Assembly: GCA_021641325.1 (NCBI GenBank)
Contig: JAJXPD010000067.1
Coordinates: forward strand, 1-10,545
Direction: 5' to 3'
DNA length: 10,545 bases
Source of the DNA: Opitutales bacterium
GTDB taxonomy: Bacteria; Verrucomicrobiota; Verrucomicrobiia; Opitutales; Intestinicryptomonadaceae
Both the position numbers and the translations under genes were made by a program. How positions within the stretch are numbered: the first letter of the stretch is position 1; each line of letters begins with the position of its first letter. The notes beneath the pieces were generated by a model, which saw only the letters and a list, made by a program, of their open reading frames with translations, was not told where the DNA came from and made no database searches. This document shows positions 1-10,545 of the stretch, piece after piece.

Positions 1-93
1 CTACACCGCTTCTCGGATATCAAAAGAAAAAAATGCGCGGCAGGCGTCGGCGGCAGTCTGCGCCCCGAAAGCGGGACGGAAAAAGAAGCGCGT

Positions 94-843
94 CTACCTG
101 ATTTTGATTTTCGAAAAGCAGGCAATCGACTTGTCGAGGCACTCGACGTCTGTAAGTTCCCCGTTTGCGCCAACCGCGCCGAGGCTGTATGAAAACCTGA
201 ATTTCCCGTCGTCGCCGCGCGTGTAGACCGAGCGCAAATCGACGCTCGCGGGCTTGCACTCCGCAAACGGCGTCTGCCGCGTGTATTTTATCGGGTAGTT
301 GACATTCACTACAACCCCCGCGCCGCATTCGCCCTTTGAAAGCATGTCCACAATGAACTGCGCGGCGTGTTCGGAAGCCGCCTCTATGTTGCGCAAAAGC
401 GGTTCGGGAGCCGCGCCGTGGCGCAGTCTGCAATAGTCGTAGTAGACTTTTTCGAGCCGCATCGAAAACGCGAACGCGGGCAGTCCCCAGCCCGCGCCCT
501 CGACGGCGGCGGCGAATGTTCCGCTGCTCCAAAGAAGCGGCATCGCCACATTCTGCCCGATATTCAAGCCCGAAATTACGGCGTCGGGCGGCTCGGCGCA
601 AAGGTGTCCGAGGGCGATGTTTACGCAGTCGGCGGGCGTGCCCGAAACCGTCTGGCAGTCGAGTCCGAAGAAGTCGCGCGGTTGGGCTTCAAGCTCGGAA
701 TGGCGGCTGTACGCCCTGCCTATCCAACTGCGCTCGCCCGACGGCACGACTATTTTCAAGTCGGCAACTTTTGCGAGGGCGCGCGCGAACGCGGGCAGAA
801 AGGGCGAGTCAAGCCCGTCGTCGTTAGATAGCAGCAGTCTCAT
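94..843 (-). CDS. surE: 5'/3'-nucleotidase SurE
   Basis: SurE is a cytoplasmic metal-dependent phosphatase that removes phosphate from nucleoside 5'- and 3'-monophosphates and is linked to stationary-phase survival and nucleotide salvage. The 249-residue product has the usual family length. The N-terminus reads MRLLLSNDDG, with the metal-binding Asp8-Asp9 pair at the standard positions. Ser39 and Asn95 (in SGLNIG, 91-96) match the remaining metal ligands of the family. Further hallmarks are GTPADCV (68-74) and the SGTFAAAVEG segment (107-116), followed by GLPAFAFS. The ATG at 841-843 is chosen because the conserved motif starts at residue 2 of this frame. The gene overlaps the 3' end of the upstream NfnL-like gene by 20 bases, which suggests co-transcription and translational coupling. 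No strong Shine-Dalgarno sequence is visible. The stop is TAG at 94-96. The family assignment is firm; the physiological substrate cannot be read from sequence. Confidence 0.96.
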   Translation of the reverse strand: MRLLLSNDDGLDSPFLPAFARALAKVADLKIVVPSGERSWIGRAYSRHSELEAQPRDFFGLDCQTVSGTPADCVNIALGHLCAEPPDAVISGLNIGQNVAMPLLWSSGTFAAAVEGAGWGLPAFAFSMRLEKVYYDYCRLRHGAAPEPLLRNIEAASEHAAQFIVDMLSKGECGAGVVVNVNYPIKYTRQTPFAECKPASVDLRSVYTRGDDGKFRFSYSLGAVGANGELTDVECLDKSIACFSKIKIR

Positions 844-2266
844 CTTTCAGAGGCTCGCCTTTCAAAAACCTGTTTATGCTTCTGACCGCCTTTTTTGCCT
901 GCCCCATTGCGCTGATAACCGTAGCCGCGCCGCTTACGATGTCGCCGCCGGCGAATACTTGCGGAATGGAGGTTTGGAGCGTTTCGGGGTCGGCTTCGAG
1001 CGTTCCCTTTTTCGTGGTTTTGAGGGAATGGCAGGTCATGGGAAGCAGCGGGTTCGGGCGGTTGCCGATTGCCGCGACAAGCGCGTCGCACGGAATCCTG
1101 AATTCGCTTCCGGCGATTTCCGAAACGCCCCTGCGCCCCGAAGAGTCAGGCTCGCCAAGCTCCATCTTAACGCATTCGAGCGCGACAATTTTCCCGTTTT
1201 CGTCGGCGATAATCCGCTTGGGGTTTGTGAGCATTTGGAAGTTCACGCCCTCCTGTTCGGCGTGGTGCACCTCTTCGGCGCGGGCGGGCATTTGCTCGCG
1301 GGCGCGCCGGTAGACGAGCGTTGATTTCGCGCCTATGCGAAGAGCCGTCCGCGACGAGTCCATGGCGACGTTCCCGCCGCCTACGGTAATGATGTGCTTT
1401 GCCGAAACGGGAGTCGTTGCGTGGTTGGGGAAGTCGTAGGCTTTCATCAGGTTGAAGCGCGTGAGGAACTCGTTTGCGGAGAACACTCCGACGCTGTTTT
1501 CGCCCTCGATTCCGAGGAAAATCGGAAGCCCCGCGCCCGCGCCGATGAACACGGCGTCGAAACCCTCCGCCAAGAGAGAATCTATCGTGCGGAGCTTGCC
1601 CACGATGTAGTTCAAGTGGATTTTCACGCCCAGCTTTTTGAGAGACTCCACTTCGTGCATGACGATTTCCTTCGGAAGCCTGAACTGCGGAATGCCGTAC
1701 ATGAGCACGCCTCCGGGGAGGTGTAGGGCTTCGAAAATTTCCACTTCGTGCCCAGAAATAGCCAAGTCGGACGCCGCCGTAATGCCAGCGGGTCCGCAAC
1801 CGATGACGGCAACCCTCTTGCCCGTGGGTTCCGCCTTTTGCGGAAGCTCTTCCAGATTGTTTATGCGCACGTAGTCCGCCGCAAAGCGTTCGAGAGTTCC
1901 GATTGCCACGGATTTCCCGCGGATTCCCAAAACGCAGCTGCCCTCGCACTGGTTTTCCTGCGGGCAGACGCGGCCGCAGACTGCGGGGAGCGCGGTCTGT
2001 TTTTTGAGCTTTAAAGCCGCCGCTTTCGGGTCGCCCTTCGCGATTTCTGCGATGAATTCGGGTATCCTGATGTTTACGGGGCACGCCGCAATGCAGCGCG
2101 GTTTGGGGCACTGCATGCAGCGGCTCGCCTCGTCCATTGCGGCTTCGAGGGAAATTCCGTAGGGGACTTCCTCGAAGTTCGTCGCCCTGCGGGCGGGATC
2201 CTGCTCCGGAACGCTTATGCGCGGAAGTCCCGACGCTTTCAATTTTCTCGGTTTTTCTTCTGACAT
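824..2266 (-). CDS. nfnL: NfnL/GltD-like NADPH- and FAD-dependent oxidoreductase, large subunit of an Nfn-type transhydrogenase
   Basis: This 480-residue flavoprotein belongs to the glutamate synthase small-chain family (GltD, NfnL, SudA). The N-terminal part carries two cysteine groups for [4Fe-4S] clusters: C50, C53, C58, C62 and C97, C101, C107, C111. A FAD-binding Rossmann motif GCGPAG lies at 156-161. A second nucleotide-binding motif, GGGNVAMD (296-303), is followed by YRRAREQMPAR (319-329), which resembles the NADPH-binding segment of the family. The C-terminal FAD motif is GGDIVSGAATV (440-450). The length is close to known NfnL proteins. The ATG at 2264-2266 has an AAGGAG site six bases upstream. 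The preceding gene ends ten bases away and encodes an NfnS-like module. This argues for NfnL (NADPH-linked electron bifurcation with ferredoxin and NAD) rather than a true glutamate synthase subunit, since no gltB-type large subunit is present. In family knowledge this subunit holds the bifurcating FAD; that role is inferred here. Confidence 0.9.
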   Translation of the reverse strand: MSEEKPRKLKASGLPRISVPEQDPARRATNFEEVPYGISLEAAMDEASRCMQCPKPRCIAACPVNIRIPEFIAEIAKGDPKAAALKLKKQTALPAVCGRVCPQENQCEGSCVLGIRGKSVAIGTLERFAADYVRINNLEELPQKAEPTGKRVAVIGCGPAGITAASDLAISGHEVEIFEALHLPGGVLMYGIPQFRLPKEIVMHEVESLKKLGVKIHLNYIVGKLRTIDSLLAEGFDAVFIGAGAGLPIFLGIEGENSVGVFSANEFLTRFNLMKAYDFPNHATTPVSAKHIITVGGGNVAMDSSRTALRIGAKSTLVYRRAREQMPARAEEVHHAEQEGVNFQMLTNPKRIIADENGKIVALECVKMELGEPDSSGRRGVSEIAGSEFRIPCDALVAAIGNRPNPLLPMTCHSLKTTKKGTLEADPETLQTSIPQVFAGGDIVSGAATVISAMGQAKKAVRSINRFLKGEPLKDETAAI

Positions 2267-2272
2267 TTCAAG

Positions 2273-2278
2273 CTCCTT
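2273..2278 (-). promoter_or_regulatory. Ribosome binding site of the NfnL-like gene
   Basis: On the minus strand AAGGAG stands six bases before the ATG at 2266-2264. It overlaps the TAA stop of the upstream gene (2279-2277), so termination and re-initiation could be coupled. It supports the chosen start. Confidence 0.8.
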
Positions 2279-4226
2279 ACGAATGGCATTTTCCGCCGAT
2301 GTGGCGCGGCATTGCCTCTATTTCCAAAAGTTTGTACGCAGTTCTGCGCTTGCCGAGTTCGGCGAAATCTACCTCCGCGAGCGGGAAGAACGGCCCGTCT
2401 ACGCACGCGAATTTTGTGCCGCCGCCGACGCTTACGCGGCACGCGCCGCACATGCCCGTGCCGTCCACCATAATAGGGTTGAGGGCGCACTGCGCGTTCG
2501 AAACGCCCGACGGCAGAGCCGCCGCGCACTGCTTCATCATGAACACGCAGCCGATGGCGACGACGGAATCGAAGCCCGCTCCGAAGTTTTTCAAAACGTC
2601 GCGGCAGCCGCCTTTCATTCCCTCGCTGCCGTCGCGCGTGGCGACATAAAGCTTTTCGCAGACTTTCGAAAGCTCGTCCTTGAAGAAAAGCATGTACGAC
2701 GACGAAGCCTCTATCGCGCATTCTACTTTCACGCCCCGCGCGGTAAGTTCGCGGGCAATCGGGTAGATTGCTCCTATGCCGTAGCAGCCGCCCAAAAGCA
2801 GGGCTTTCGAGCCTTTTTCGAATTTGTCGAGGTCTACGGGCGTGCCGAGCGGCCCGCTTGCGACGGATAGTTTGTCGCCCGCCGAAAGCGCGCCTATTTC
2901 CGCGCTCGACCTGCCGACCTCCTCTATTATGAATTTTACCCAGCCCTCTTCGGCGTTCCAGTCGGCAATCGTGAACGGCGAGCGTTCGCTGTCGGCGTTC
3001 GCCATGAGGATTGCAAAGTGTCCCGCGCGGGCGTATTTCGCCATGTCGGGAGCTTTTATTTTCAGCGAGTGGAAGTTTGGCGCAAGCTCGATGTTTTCGA
3101 GAATTTCGAAGCCGCCCTCCTCTTTCGCCTTGCTTTCCGCCGTCTTTTCGGGAGATTTTTTGAGGCCGAGCAGTTCCAAATCGGGAACGTAGTCGGCGAG
3201 GAAATGCCCGAACGCCATTTCGGGCAGATTGCGCTTGTCGGAGCGGGGGTCGGCGAAATCTTCGGGGATTTTTTCAAGCTCGAAGTCGAACGCCTTAACG
3301 TCTATTCCGCATTTCACGCAGACGTCGGAAAGGTATCCGCTTATCGGGCGTTGGTCGAGGCGCGTTGCTACGGCTGCCGCCGCCGCGAATTTCGCACCGC
3401 CTGCGTCGGCAAACGTGCCCGCGCTCTCCCCGAAAACCGCGATGGGAAGCACGAGTTCCGCTTTGTCCTGCAAGGGTGTTTTCAGGAAGTCCGCAACTAT
3501 GAGATGCGGAATTTTAGCGGCAAGTTCGGCGTCCAAATATGAGCCTACGGTGAATGCCGCCTCGTATTTTCCCTCCGCAATTTCGCGGCGAGTTTCGGCG
3601 TCGAGGGAAGCGTCGTTGACCGCCGCCTTTACGAGTTTTGCCCCGAATTTTGCCGCCAACGCCCGAACCGCCTTGCGCGATTCGTAGAAGCCCCCGACGT
3701 GCTCGACCATCAGGATTTTTCCGCCCGCGTTTTCGAGGATTTCCGCGAATTTGCCGGCAATCTCCTCCGCATGCGCGGGAACCTGCTCGCCGTTTCGCAT
3801 TATCTTCGCGCGCAAAAGGCGTTTTCTGCTGTTCATTATCTGCGGAATGGCAAAACGGCCGAGGGCGCAGAGAGCGTCGCCCTTTTCGAGCGACACCGCG
3901 TGCGCCGAAACTATCCTGCCGTCCTTGATTGCTACTTTTACGCGGCAGTGGCGCGGGCAGAGAGCGCACGCGGTCTCCGCGGTTTTTTCGGGTTTGCCGA
4001 ACCACTTTGCCCAGCGGTCTGTAAGGCAGCCCGTGGGACAAGCGTCTACGCACGCGCCGCAAAATCTGCACTCTTCCGAGCTCCACGACTTTTCGAATTC
4101 CGCCGAAATTTTCGCGTTCTTTCCCCTGTTGGCAATACCGATTGCGGGCTTGCCGTGCACCTTTTCGCAGACGCGGAAGCACCTGCCGCAAAGTATGCAC
4201 AGGTTGTGGTCTTTGTCGATAAACGG

Positions 4227-4229
<3 letters not shown>
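2277..4229 (-). CDS. 5'-truncated fusion protein: NuoG-like [4Fe-4S]/molybdopterin-type module joined to NfnS-like ferredoxin-NADP reductase module
   Basis: The recognisable part is 650 residues, counted from the Asn codon at 4229. It lacks a start codon because it is cut at the junction. Two ferredoxin-like CxxCxxCxxxC groups come first (C11, C14, C17, C21 and C54, C57, C60, C64). A molybdopterin-oxidoreductase-type Fe4S4 set follows (C88, C91, C95, C121). Residues about 135-310 look like a shortened molybdopterin domain of the NuoG kind; [12 protein letters not shown] (267-278) resembles its conserved end. A charged linker (about 355-372) leads into an NfnS/PyrK-like module: FAD-site RSPFTIAD (416-423), nucleotide-binding [14 protein letters not shown] (477-490), and a C-terminal [2Fe-2S] site with C594, C597, C609. 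Asp589 sits where PyrK has its first Cys, as reported for NfnS. With the NfnL-like gene ten bases downstream it probably forms a bifurcating NAD(P)H:ferredoxin oxidoreductase; the role of the NuoG-like part is unknown. An N-terminal [2Fe-2S] domain of about 100-200 residues is probably missing. Confidence 0.85.
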
Positions 4230-6125
<1,896 letters not shown>

Positions 6126-6150
6126 TCGCTTTTGAACCACTAAGAAAATC

Positions 6151-6155
6151 AAGGA
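6151..6155 (+). promoter_or_regulatory. Ribosome binding site of rpoC
   Basis: AAGGA lies seven bases before the ATG at 6163, in the A/T-rich 37-base gap between the rpoB stop and rpoC. It fixes the rpoC start. No promoter or terminator is apparent in the gap, consistent with rpoBC co-transcription. Confidence 0.8.
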
Positions 6156-6162
6156 ATTTTTT

Positions 6163-9100
6163 ATGGACGAAAACAATACAAGCCAAGCGCGAGAAATTCT
6201 CGGTTTCGACAGCGACGCGGGTTTTGACAGCGTTTCCATCGGTCTCGCTTCCCCGGATACGATTCGTTCGTGGTCGCACGGCGAGGTTAAGAACCCCGAA
6301 ACAATCAACTACCGCACGTTCAAGCCCGAACCCGGCGGTTTGTTCTGCCAGAGAATATTCGGCCCCGTGCGCGACTACGAGTGCGCCTGCGGCAAGTACA
6401 AGCGCATCCGCTTTAAGGACCAGGTTTGCGACCGTTGCGGCGTCGAAGTGACGACAAGCCGCGTGCGCCGCGAAAGAATGGGGCATATCGAACTTGCCGT
6501 TCCCGTAGCGCACATTTGGTTTTTGAAAAGCATGCCAAGCAGGCTCAGCCTCATGCTCGACATGACTTCGAAAGCCCTCGAAAGCGTAATCTACTACGAA
6601 CGCTACGTCGTAATCGAGCCACGCAACACGTCCCTTACGTTCAAACAGTTCCTCTCGGAAGAGGAATATCAGGCGGCAATCGACGCGGGCGACGACTTTG
6701 TGGCGAAAATGGGCGCGGAAGCTATCCGCGACCTGCTCGCGAAAATCGACTTGGAAAAGCTCGAAGTTGAACTCGTCGAACAAATGCAGTCCACGCGCTC
6801 GAAGCAGATTAAGAAAAAGCTCTCGAAGCGTTTGAAACTCGTTCAGGGCTTCATTCAGAGCAACGCGCGTCCCGAATGGATGATTCTCGAAGTCCTGCCC
6901 GTCATTCCGCCGGATTTGAGACCCCTCGTTCCGCTCGAAGGCGGCAGATTCGCAACCAGCGACCTCAACGACCTTTACCGCCGCGTAATCAACCGCAACA
7001 ACCGTCTGCGCAGCCTCATGCAGATGCGCACTCCCGACGTCATCATTCACAACGAAAAGAGAATGTTGCAGGAGTCCATCGACGCGCTGTTCGACAACGG
7101 CCGCCATGGCCGTCCCGTAACGGGCGCGGGCAACAGGCCGCTGAAAAGCATCTCCGACATGCTCAAAGGCAAGCAGGGACGCTTCCGTCAGAACCTGCTC
7201 GGCAAGCGCGTCGACTACTCCGGCCGTTCGGTTATCGTCATCGGCCCCGACCTCAAACTCAACCAGTGCGGTCTGCCGAAGAAAATGGCGCTTACGCTGT
7301 TCGAACCTTTCATCATCCGCCGCTTGAAGGAACTGGGCTTTGTGCACACAGTCCGCAGCGCGCGCAAAATGATTGAAAAGAAGTCGCCCGAAGTTTGGGA
7401 TATTCTGGAAGAGGTAACCGAGGGGCACCCCGTTATGCTCAACCGCGCTCCGACGCTCCACAGACTTTCGATTCAGGCGTTCGAGCCTGTGCTCATCGAG
7501 GGCGACGCCATCCGCCTGCACCCGCTCGTTTGCGGCGCGTACAATGCGGACTTCGACGGCGACCAAATGGCAGTCCACGTTCCGCTCTCGCTCGAAGCGG
7601 TCATGGAGGCGAAACTTTTGATGTTGGCAAGCAACAACATTTTCTCCCCGTCGTCGGGCAAACCTATTTTGACGCCCTCGCAGGACATCGTTCTGGGGTG
7701 CTACTACCTCACGTACGAACCTAGCCTCAAAAAGGAAAAAGGCCAGCGCGTTCCGCTGCTTGCGTCGCTCCGCGAAGTCGAGGGCGCACAGGCGGAGGGC
7801 ATGCTCCACTGGCACGACTGGATTGACTATGTCAACCCCGACTACGGCAAAGACACGATTTTCGGCGACAAAACAAAGAAAATTATCCGCACAACCCCCG
7901 GCCGCGTAATCTTCAACACGATTTGGCCGGAAAAGATGGGCTTTGTAAACTTCGTCGTTCCGAAAGGCAAACTCGGCGACCTCATTCTTAACACGTTTAA
8001 GATTTGCGGCCGCAGCGAAAGCGCGCCCGTGCTCGACAGAATGAAAAAGCTCGGCTTCCGCACCGCGACGCTCGCCGGCATTTCAATCGGTATCGGCGAC
8101 ATGGACATTCCCGCCGAAAAGAAGGGAATCATCGCCGAAGCCCGCGCGAAAATCAAAGTCATCGAAAACGAATACCACAAGGGTACGATTACCAAGGGCG
8201 AACGCTCGAACAAGGTCATCGACGTGTGGAACGTCGCGACCGACGAAATCGCGAAAAAGGCATTCGAAAATCTCGCCCGCGTTCCCGAAAAAACTTTCGG
8301 ACGCCAGCACATCAATCCCGTTTATATCCTCATGGATTCGGGCGCGCGAGGCAACAAGGCGCAGGTTCGCCAGCTCTGCGGCGCCCGCGGCCTTATGGCG
8401 AAGCCGAACGGCGAAATTATCGAACGCCCGATTCTCTCGTCTTTCCGCGAAGGTCTGAGCGTGCACGAATACTTTATCTCCACGCACGGCGCGCGCAAGG
8501 GTCTTGCCGACACCGCCCTTAAAACGGCGGACGCAGGCTACATGACCAGAAAACTCTGCGACGTCGCCATGGACGTTATCATTACGGAAGAGGACGACGG
8601 CAACCGCGACGGTATCTGGAAACAGGCAATCTACGACGGCGACGACGAAATCGTCTCGCTCTTCGACCGCATCGTCGGACGCTGCTCTTCGGACGATATT
8701 TTGAACCCGACGAACCCGTCGGAAGTAGTCGTAAAGAACGGCGAAATCATCACGGAGGCAATGGCGAAGCGCATCGGCGCGCTCGGTATCGAACGCGTCA
8801 AGATTATGAGCCCGCTCACGCACCTCAAACGCAACGCGATTCCCGCAAAGGCGTACGGCATCGACCCGTCGTCGCAGAAGCTTGTGGAACGCGGCACGGC
8901 GGTCGGCATCATCGCGGCGCAGTCCATCGGCGAACCCGGCACGCAGCTGACGATGAGAACCTTCCACGTCGGCGGCGTCGCGCAGGCGGTCAAAGCCCCC
9001 GAACTTGCTGCCCGCAACGACGGCACAATCCATTACGAAGACATCACGAGCGTTTCGCTCCCGCAGGTTGACGCCGACGGCAACGAAATCAATGTAAGCG

Positions 9101-10344
9101 TAGTCCTCAACAAAACCGCCCACATGAAAATCGTGGGCGAAGAGGGCAACGTCCTCGAAGACTACACGCTCGCGGCGGGCGCGCTCATTACGGCGGAAGA
9201 GGGTCAGCATGTCAAAAAGGGCACGCTCCTCGCGCGTTGGGACCCGCACAATATCCCGATTATGGCAAGCGAATCGGGCGTCGTCCAATTCAAGGACTTG
9301 ATTGACGGCCTCACATACCGCTCGGATTTCGACCCCTCCACGGGTCGCACGACAATCACGATTTCCGACCACAAGGAAGACCTCAACCCGACCATCAACA
9401 TCGTCGACAAGAAGACGGGAGAAATCAAGGCGTTTCAGGTAATCCCGACGGGCGCACAGGTGATAGTCTCGGAGGGCGACGAAATCGCCCCCGGTATGAT
9501 TATGGCGAAAACCCCGCGCTCGGCGGCAAAAACGCAGGACATCACCGGCGGTCTGCCGCGCGTCGCGGAACTTTTCGAAGCCCGCCGTCCGAAAGACGCG
9601 GCGGAAATTGCGCGTTCGCACGGCATCGTGAAAATCGGCGGCACGCGCCGCAAGAAGACGATTTTGAGAATCGTCCCGAAGGGCTGGCAGGAAGGCGACG
9701 AAGGCGCAATCGAAGAGCATCTCATTCCCGCCAACAAGCGAATCATCGTACAGCCCGACGACGAAGTAAAGCGCGGTCAGGCTCTCACGGAAGGCGGCGT
9801 CGACCCCAGCGAAGTCCTCGAAGTAATGGGGGCAAGCGAAGTTCAGGAATATATCATCAGGGAAATCCAGAAGGTGTACCGCTCGCAGGGTGTTACAATT
9901 AACGACAAGCACATCGAAGTTATCGCTTCGAGAATGCTGCGCAAAGTCCGCGTGTCCGACCCCGGCGACTCCGACTACTTCTGGGGTCAGCAGGTCGACC
10001 GCTACGAATTTATGGAAACCAACAAGAATATCGAAGACGCGGGCGGTAAAGCCGCGACCGCCGAACCGATACTCTTGGGTATCACGAAAGCCAGCTTGGA
10101 AACCGAAAGTTTCATAAGCGCGGCGTCGTTCCAGGAAACAACGAGAGTTCTCACGGAAGCCGCAACGCTCGGCAAACGCGACGACCTATCCGGCTTCAAG
10201 GAAAACGTGATAATGGGTAATTTGATTCCCGCGGGTACGGGGCTTGCCGCGTACCGCAAGCTGAAAGTCAACGCAATCGGACACACTCCGCTTGCCGACG
10301 GAATGCTTGACGGCGGGGAAACTTCGGAGGCCGACGCTCAATAG
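6163..10344 (+). CDS. rpoC: DNA-directed RNA polymerase subunit beta prime
   Basis: This complete 1393-residue beta prime subunit provides the catalytic magnesium site, clamp and trigger loop of RNA polymerase. [10 protein letters not shown] and [12 protein letters not shown] open the protein as expected. The first zinc site is intact (C74, C76, C89, C92). The switch region GKQGRFRQN and RVDYSGRSV (from 349) leads to the catalytic NADFDGD at 461-467, with Asp463, Asp465 and Asp467. The bridge-helix and trigger-loop motifs [14 protein letters not shown] (Met931, His935) and [15 protein letters not shown] (from about 1129) are separated by roughly 190 residues, consistent with an SI3-like insertion. 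The C-terminal [15 protein letters not shown] is present. The second zinc site is odd: the positions of E. coli C814, C888, C895 and C898 are Gly813, His887, Pro894 and Ala897. The start is supported by the AAGGA site. Base composition is like the rest of the window and no frameshift is seen. Confidence 0.98.
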   Translation: MDENNTSQAREILGFDSDAGFDSVSIGLASPDTIRSWSHGEVKNPETINYRTFKPEPGGLFCQRIFGPVRDYECACGKYKRIRFKDQVCDRCGVEVTTSRVRRERMGHIELAVPVAHIWFLKSMPSRLSLMLDMTSKALESVIYYERYVVIEPRNTSLTFKQFLSEEEYQAAIDAGDDFVAKMGAEAIRDLLAKIDLEKLEVELVEQMQSTRSKQIKKKLSKRLKLVQGFIQSNARPEWMILEVLPVIPPDLRPLVPLEGGRFATSDLNDLYRRVINRNNRLRSLMQMRTPDVIIHNEKRMLQESIDALFDNGRHGRPVTGAGNRPLKSISDMLKGKQGRFRQNLLGKRVDYSGRSVIVIGPDLKLNQCGLPKKMALTLFEPFIIRRLKELGFVHTVRSARKMIEKKSPEVWDILEEVTEGHPVMLNRAPTLHRLSIQAFEPVLIEGDAIRLHPLVCGAYNADFDGDQMAVHVPLSLEAVMEAKLLMLASNNIFSPSSGKPILTPSQDIVLGCYYLTYEPSLKKEKGQRVPLLASLREVEGAQAEGMLHWHDWIDYVNPDYGKDTIFGDKTKKIIRTTPGRVIFNTIWPEKMGFVNFVVPKGKLGDLILNTFKICGRSESAPVLDRMKKLGFRTATLAGISIGIGDMDIPAEKKGIIAEARAKIKVIENEYHKGTITKGERSNKVIDVWNVATDEIAKKAFENLARVPEKTFGRQHINPVYILMDSGARGNKAQVRQLCGARGLMAKPNGEIIERPILSSFREGLSVHEYFISTHGARKGLADTALKTADAGYMTRKLCDVAMDVIITEEDDGNRDGIWKQAIYDGDDEIVSLFDRIVGRCSSDDILNPTNPSEVVVKNGEIITEAMAKRIGALGIERVKIMSPLTHLKRNAIPAKAYGIDPSSQKLVERGTAVGIIAAQSIGEPGTQLTMRTFHVGGVAQAVKAPELAARNDGTIHYEDITSVSLPQVDADGNEINVSVVLNKTAHMKIVGEEGNVLEDYTLAAGALITAEEGQHVKKGTLLARWDPHNIPIMASESGVVQFKDLIDGLTYRSDFDPSTGRTTITISDHKEDLNPTINIVDKKTGEIKAFQVIPTGAQVIVSEGDEIAPGMIMAKTPRSAAKTQDITGGLPRVAELFEARRPKDAAEIARSHGIVKIGGTRRKKTILRIVPKGWQEGDEGAIEEHLIPANKRIIVQPDDEVKRGQALTEGGVDPSEVLEVMGASEVQEYIIREIQKVYRSQGVTINDKHIEVIASRMLRKVRVSDPGDSDYFWGQQVDRYEFMETNKNIEDAGGKAATAEPILLGITKASLETESFISAASFQETTRVLTEAATLGKRDDLSGFKENVIMGNLIPAGTGLAAYRKLKVNAIGHTPLADGMLDGGETSEADAQ

Positions 10345-10351
10345 GGTCGGC
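10330..10351 (+). other. Inverted repeat spanning the rpoC stop codon
   Basis: GCCGAC (10330-10335) can pair perfectly with GTCGGC (10346-10351) around a ten-base loop that contains the TAG stop. A run of five T starts at 10369, 17 bases past the stem, which is too far for a standard intrinsic terminator. It could be a weak part of a 3' end structure. Confidence 0.3.
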
Positions 10352-10371
10352 GTCCTTCGATGATTCAGTTT

Positions 10372-10416
10372 TTGCGCGTACCGGACGGGCGTCGGGGAAA
10401 AGACGCCGCTGCGCAA
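10372..10416 (+). other. Compound stem-loop in the rpoC 3' region
   Basis: An outer stem TTGCGC (10372-10377) / GCGCAA (10411-10416) encloses an inner perfect stem GGCGTC (10388-10393) / GACGCC (10402-10407) with an eight-base loop. Seven T occur at 10435-10441, 18 bases after the outer stem. It may contribute to transcription termination or mRNA 3'-end stability, but the geometry is not that of a classic intrinsic terminator. Confidence 0.35.
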
Positions 10417-10488
10417 GGGCAAAAATCGGAGACGTTTTTTTCCGCGAAATCCGCCGCATAAGCAACGGCGGAACGCGGGCAAAAATCG
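10417..10488 (+). repeat. 12-base direct repeat flanking a hairpin
   Basis: GGGCAAAAATCG occurs at 10417-10428 and again at 10477-10488, exactly 60 bases apart. The two copies bracket the T-run and the strong stem-loop at 10442-10478. This could be chance in a short A/G-biased spacer, or the trace of a small repeat element. Confidence 0.4.
10442..10478. other. Strong stem-loop downstream of rpoC
   Basis: A seven-base perfect stem TCCGCCG (10450-10456) / CGGCGGA (10466-10472) closes a nine-base loop. It extends through a 3x1 internal loop into a second stem CCGCG (10442-10446) / CGCGG (10474-10478), giving 12 paired bases, nearly all G-C. A T-run lies on its 5' side and an A-run on its 3' side in the plus sense, so neither strand has the U-tract that an intrinsic terminator needs. 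I see no coding sequence in 10345-10545. Function is unknown. Confidence 0.45.
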
Positions 10489-10545
10489 CGCACCAAAAAC
10501 AGAACCAAGCATTGCGGGGCGACGGGACGTTGTACAGAGCGTCGC

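Noticed and set aside
1..93. Possible intrinsic terminator after surE (minus-strand T-run at about 24-33 after a GC-rich stretch)
   Set aside because: On the minus strand the T-run is preceded by C/G-rich bases, but I could not form a convincing stem next to it; only four-base pairings such as GGCG/CGCC were found. No coding sequence is seen in these 93 bases.
20..831. Open frames on both strands overlapping surE, including a 193-codon minus frame and plus frames of 103-154 codons
   Set aside because: They lie over the conserved surE coding sequence, are Arg-rich and have no domain motifs.
824..2266. Reading this gene as the small subunit of a true glutamate synthase (gltD)
   Set aside because: No glutamate synthase large subunit is present, and the gene directly upstream encodes an NfnS-like module, which fits an Nfn-type partner better. 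GltD remains possible by sequence family alone.
8083..9912. 609-codon open frame on the minus strand opposite rpoC
   Set aside because: Same antisense artefact: low-complexity Arg/Val/Asp-rich translation opposite conserved rpoC sequence.
10390..10441. Intrinsic terminator ending in the seven-T run at 10435-10441
   Set aside because: Only four bases (GACG, 10431-10434) directly before the T-run can pair, with CGTC at 10390-10393 across a 37-base loop. That is too weak to call.

Overview
The window is GC-rich bacterial DNA, densely coding, with long spurious open frames opposite most real genes. It holds two blocks of genes pointing away from each other, and they meet at an abnormal junction near position 4228. 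Which organism it comes from cannot be settled. The large RNA polymerase subunits carry insertions (a helical one in beta, an SI3-like one in beta prime), as in many Gram-negative lineages. The codon style would fit the Verrucomicrobiota or related PVC phyla, but that is a weak guess.

Left block (94-4229, minus strand): an apparent three-gene operon read right to left. The first gene, whose 5' end is cut off, encodes an iron-sulfur flavoprotein. It joins a NuoG-like set of three [4Fe-4S] sites and a shrunken molybdopterin-type domain to a complete NfnS-like FAD/NAD(P)-binding module with a C-terminal [2Fe-2S] site. Ten bases later comes an NfnL/GltD-like flavoprotein of 480 residues. Together these look like a variant of the NfnSL (NADH-dependent ferredoxin:NADP oxidoreductase) electron-bifurcating transhydrogenase. 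The third gene, surE, overlaps the end of the second by 20 bases.

Right block (4227-10344, plus strand): the C-terminal half of rpoB (632 codons; the first ~690 residues by E. coli numbering are absent), a 37-base gap with a good ribosome binding site, and a complete rpoC of 1393 codons. The beta prime subunit keeps its N-terminal zinc site and its catalytic aspartates, but all four cysteines of the second zinc site are replaced.

The junction: rpoB homology begins and NfnS-fusion homology ends within a few bases of each other, so two unrelated genes are both cut in mid-domain and joined head to head. rpoB is essential, so an assembly chimera (or an inversion breakpoint with the missing halves elsewhere) is the most economical reading. 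The last 201 bases after rpoC contain no gene I can support, but they hold several inverted repeats and a short direct repeat.
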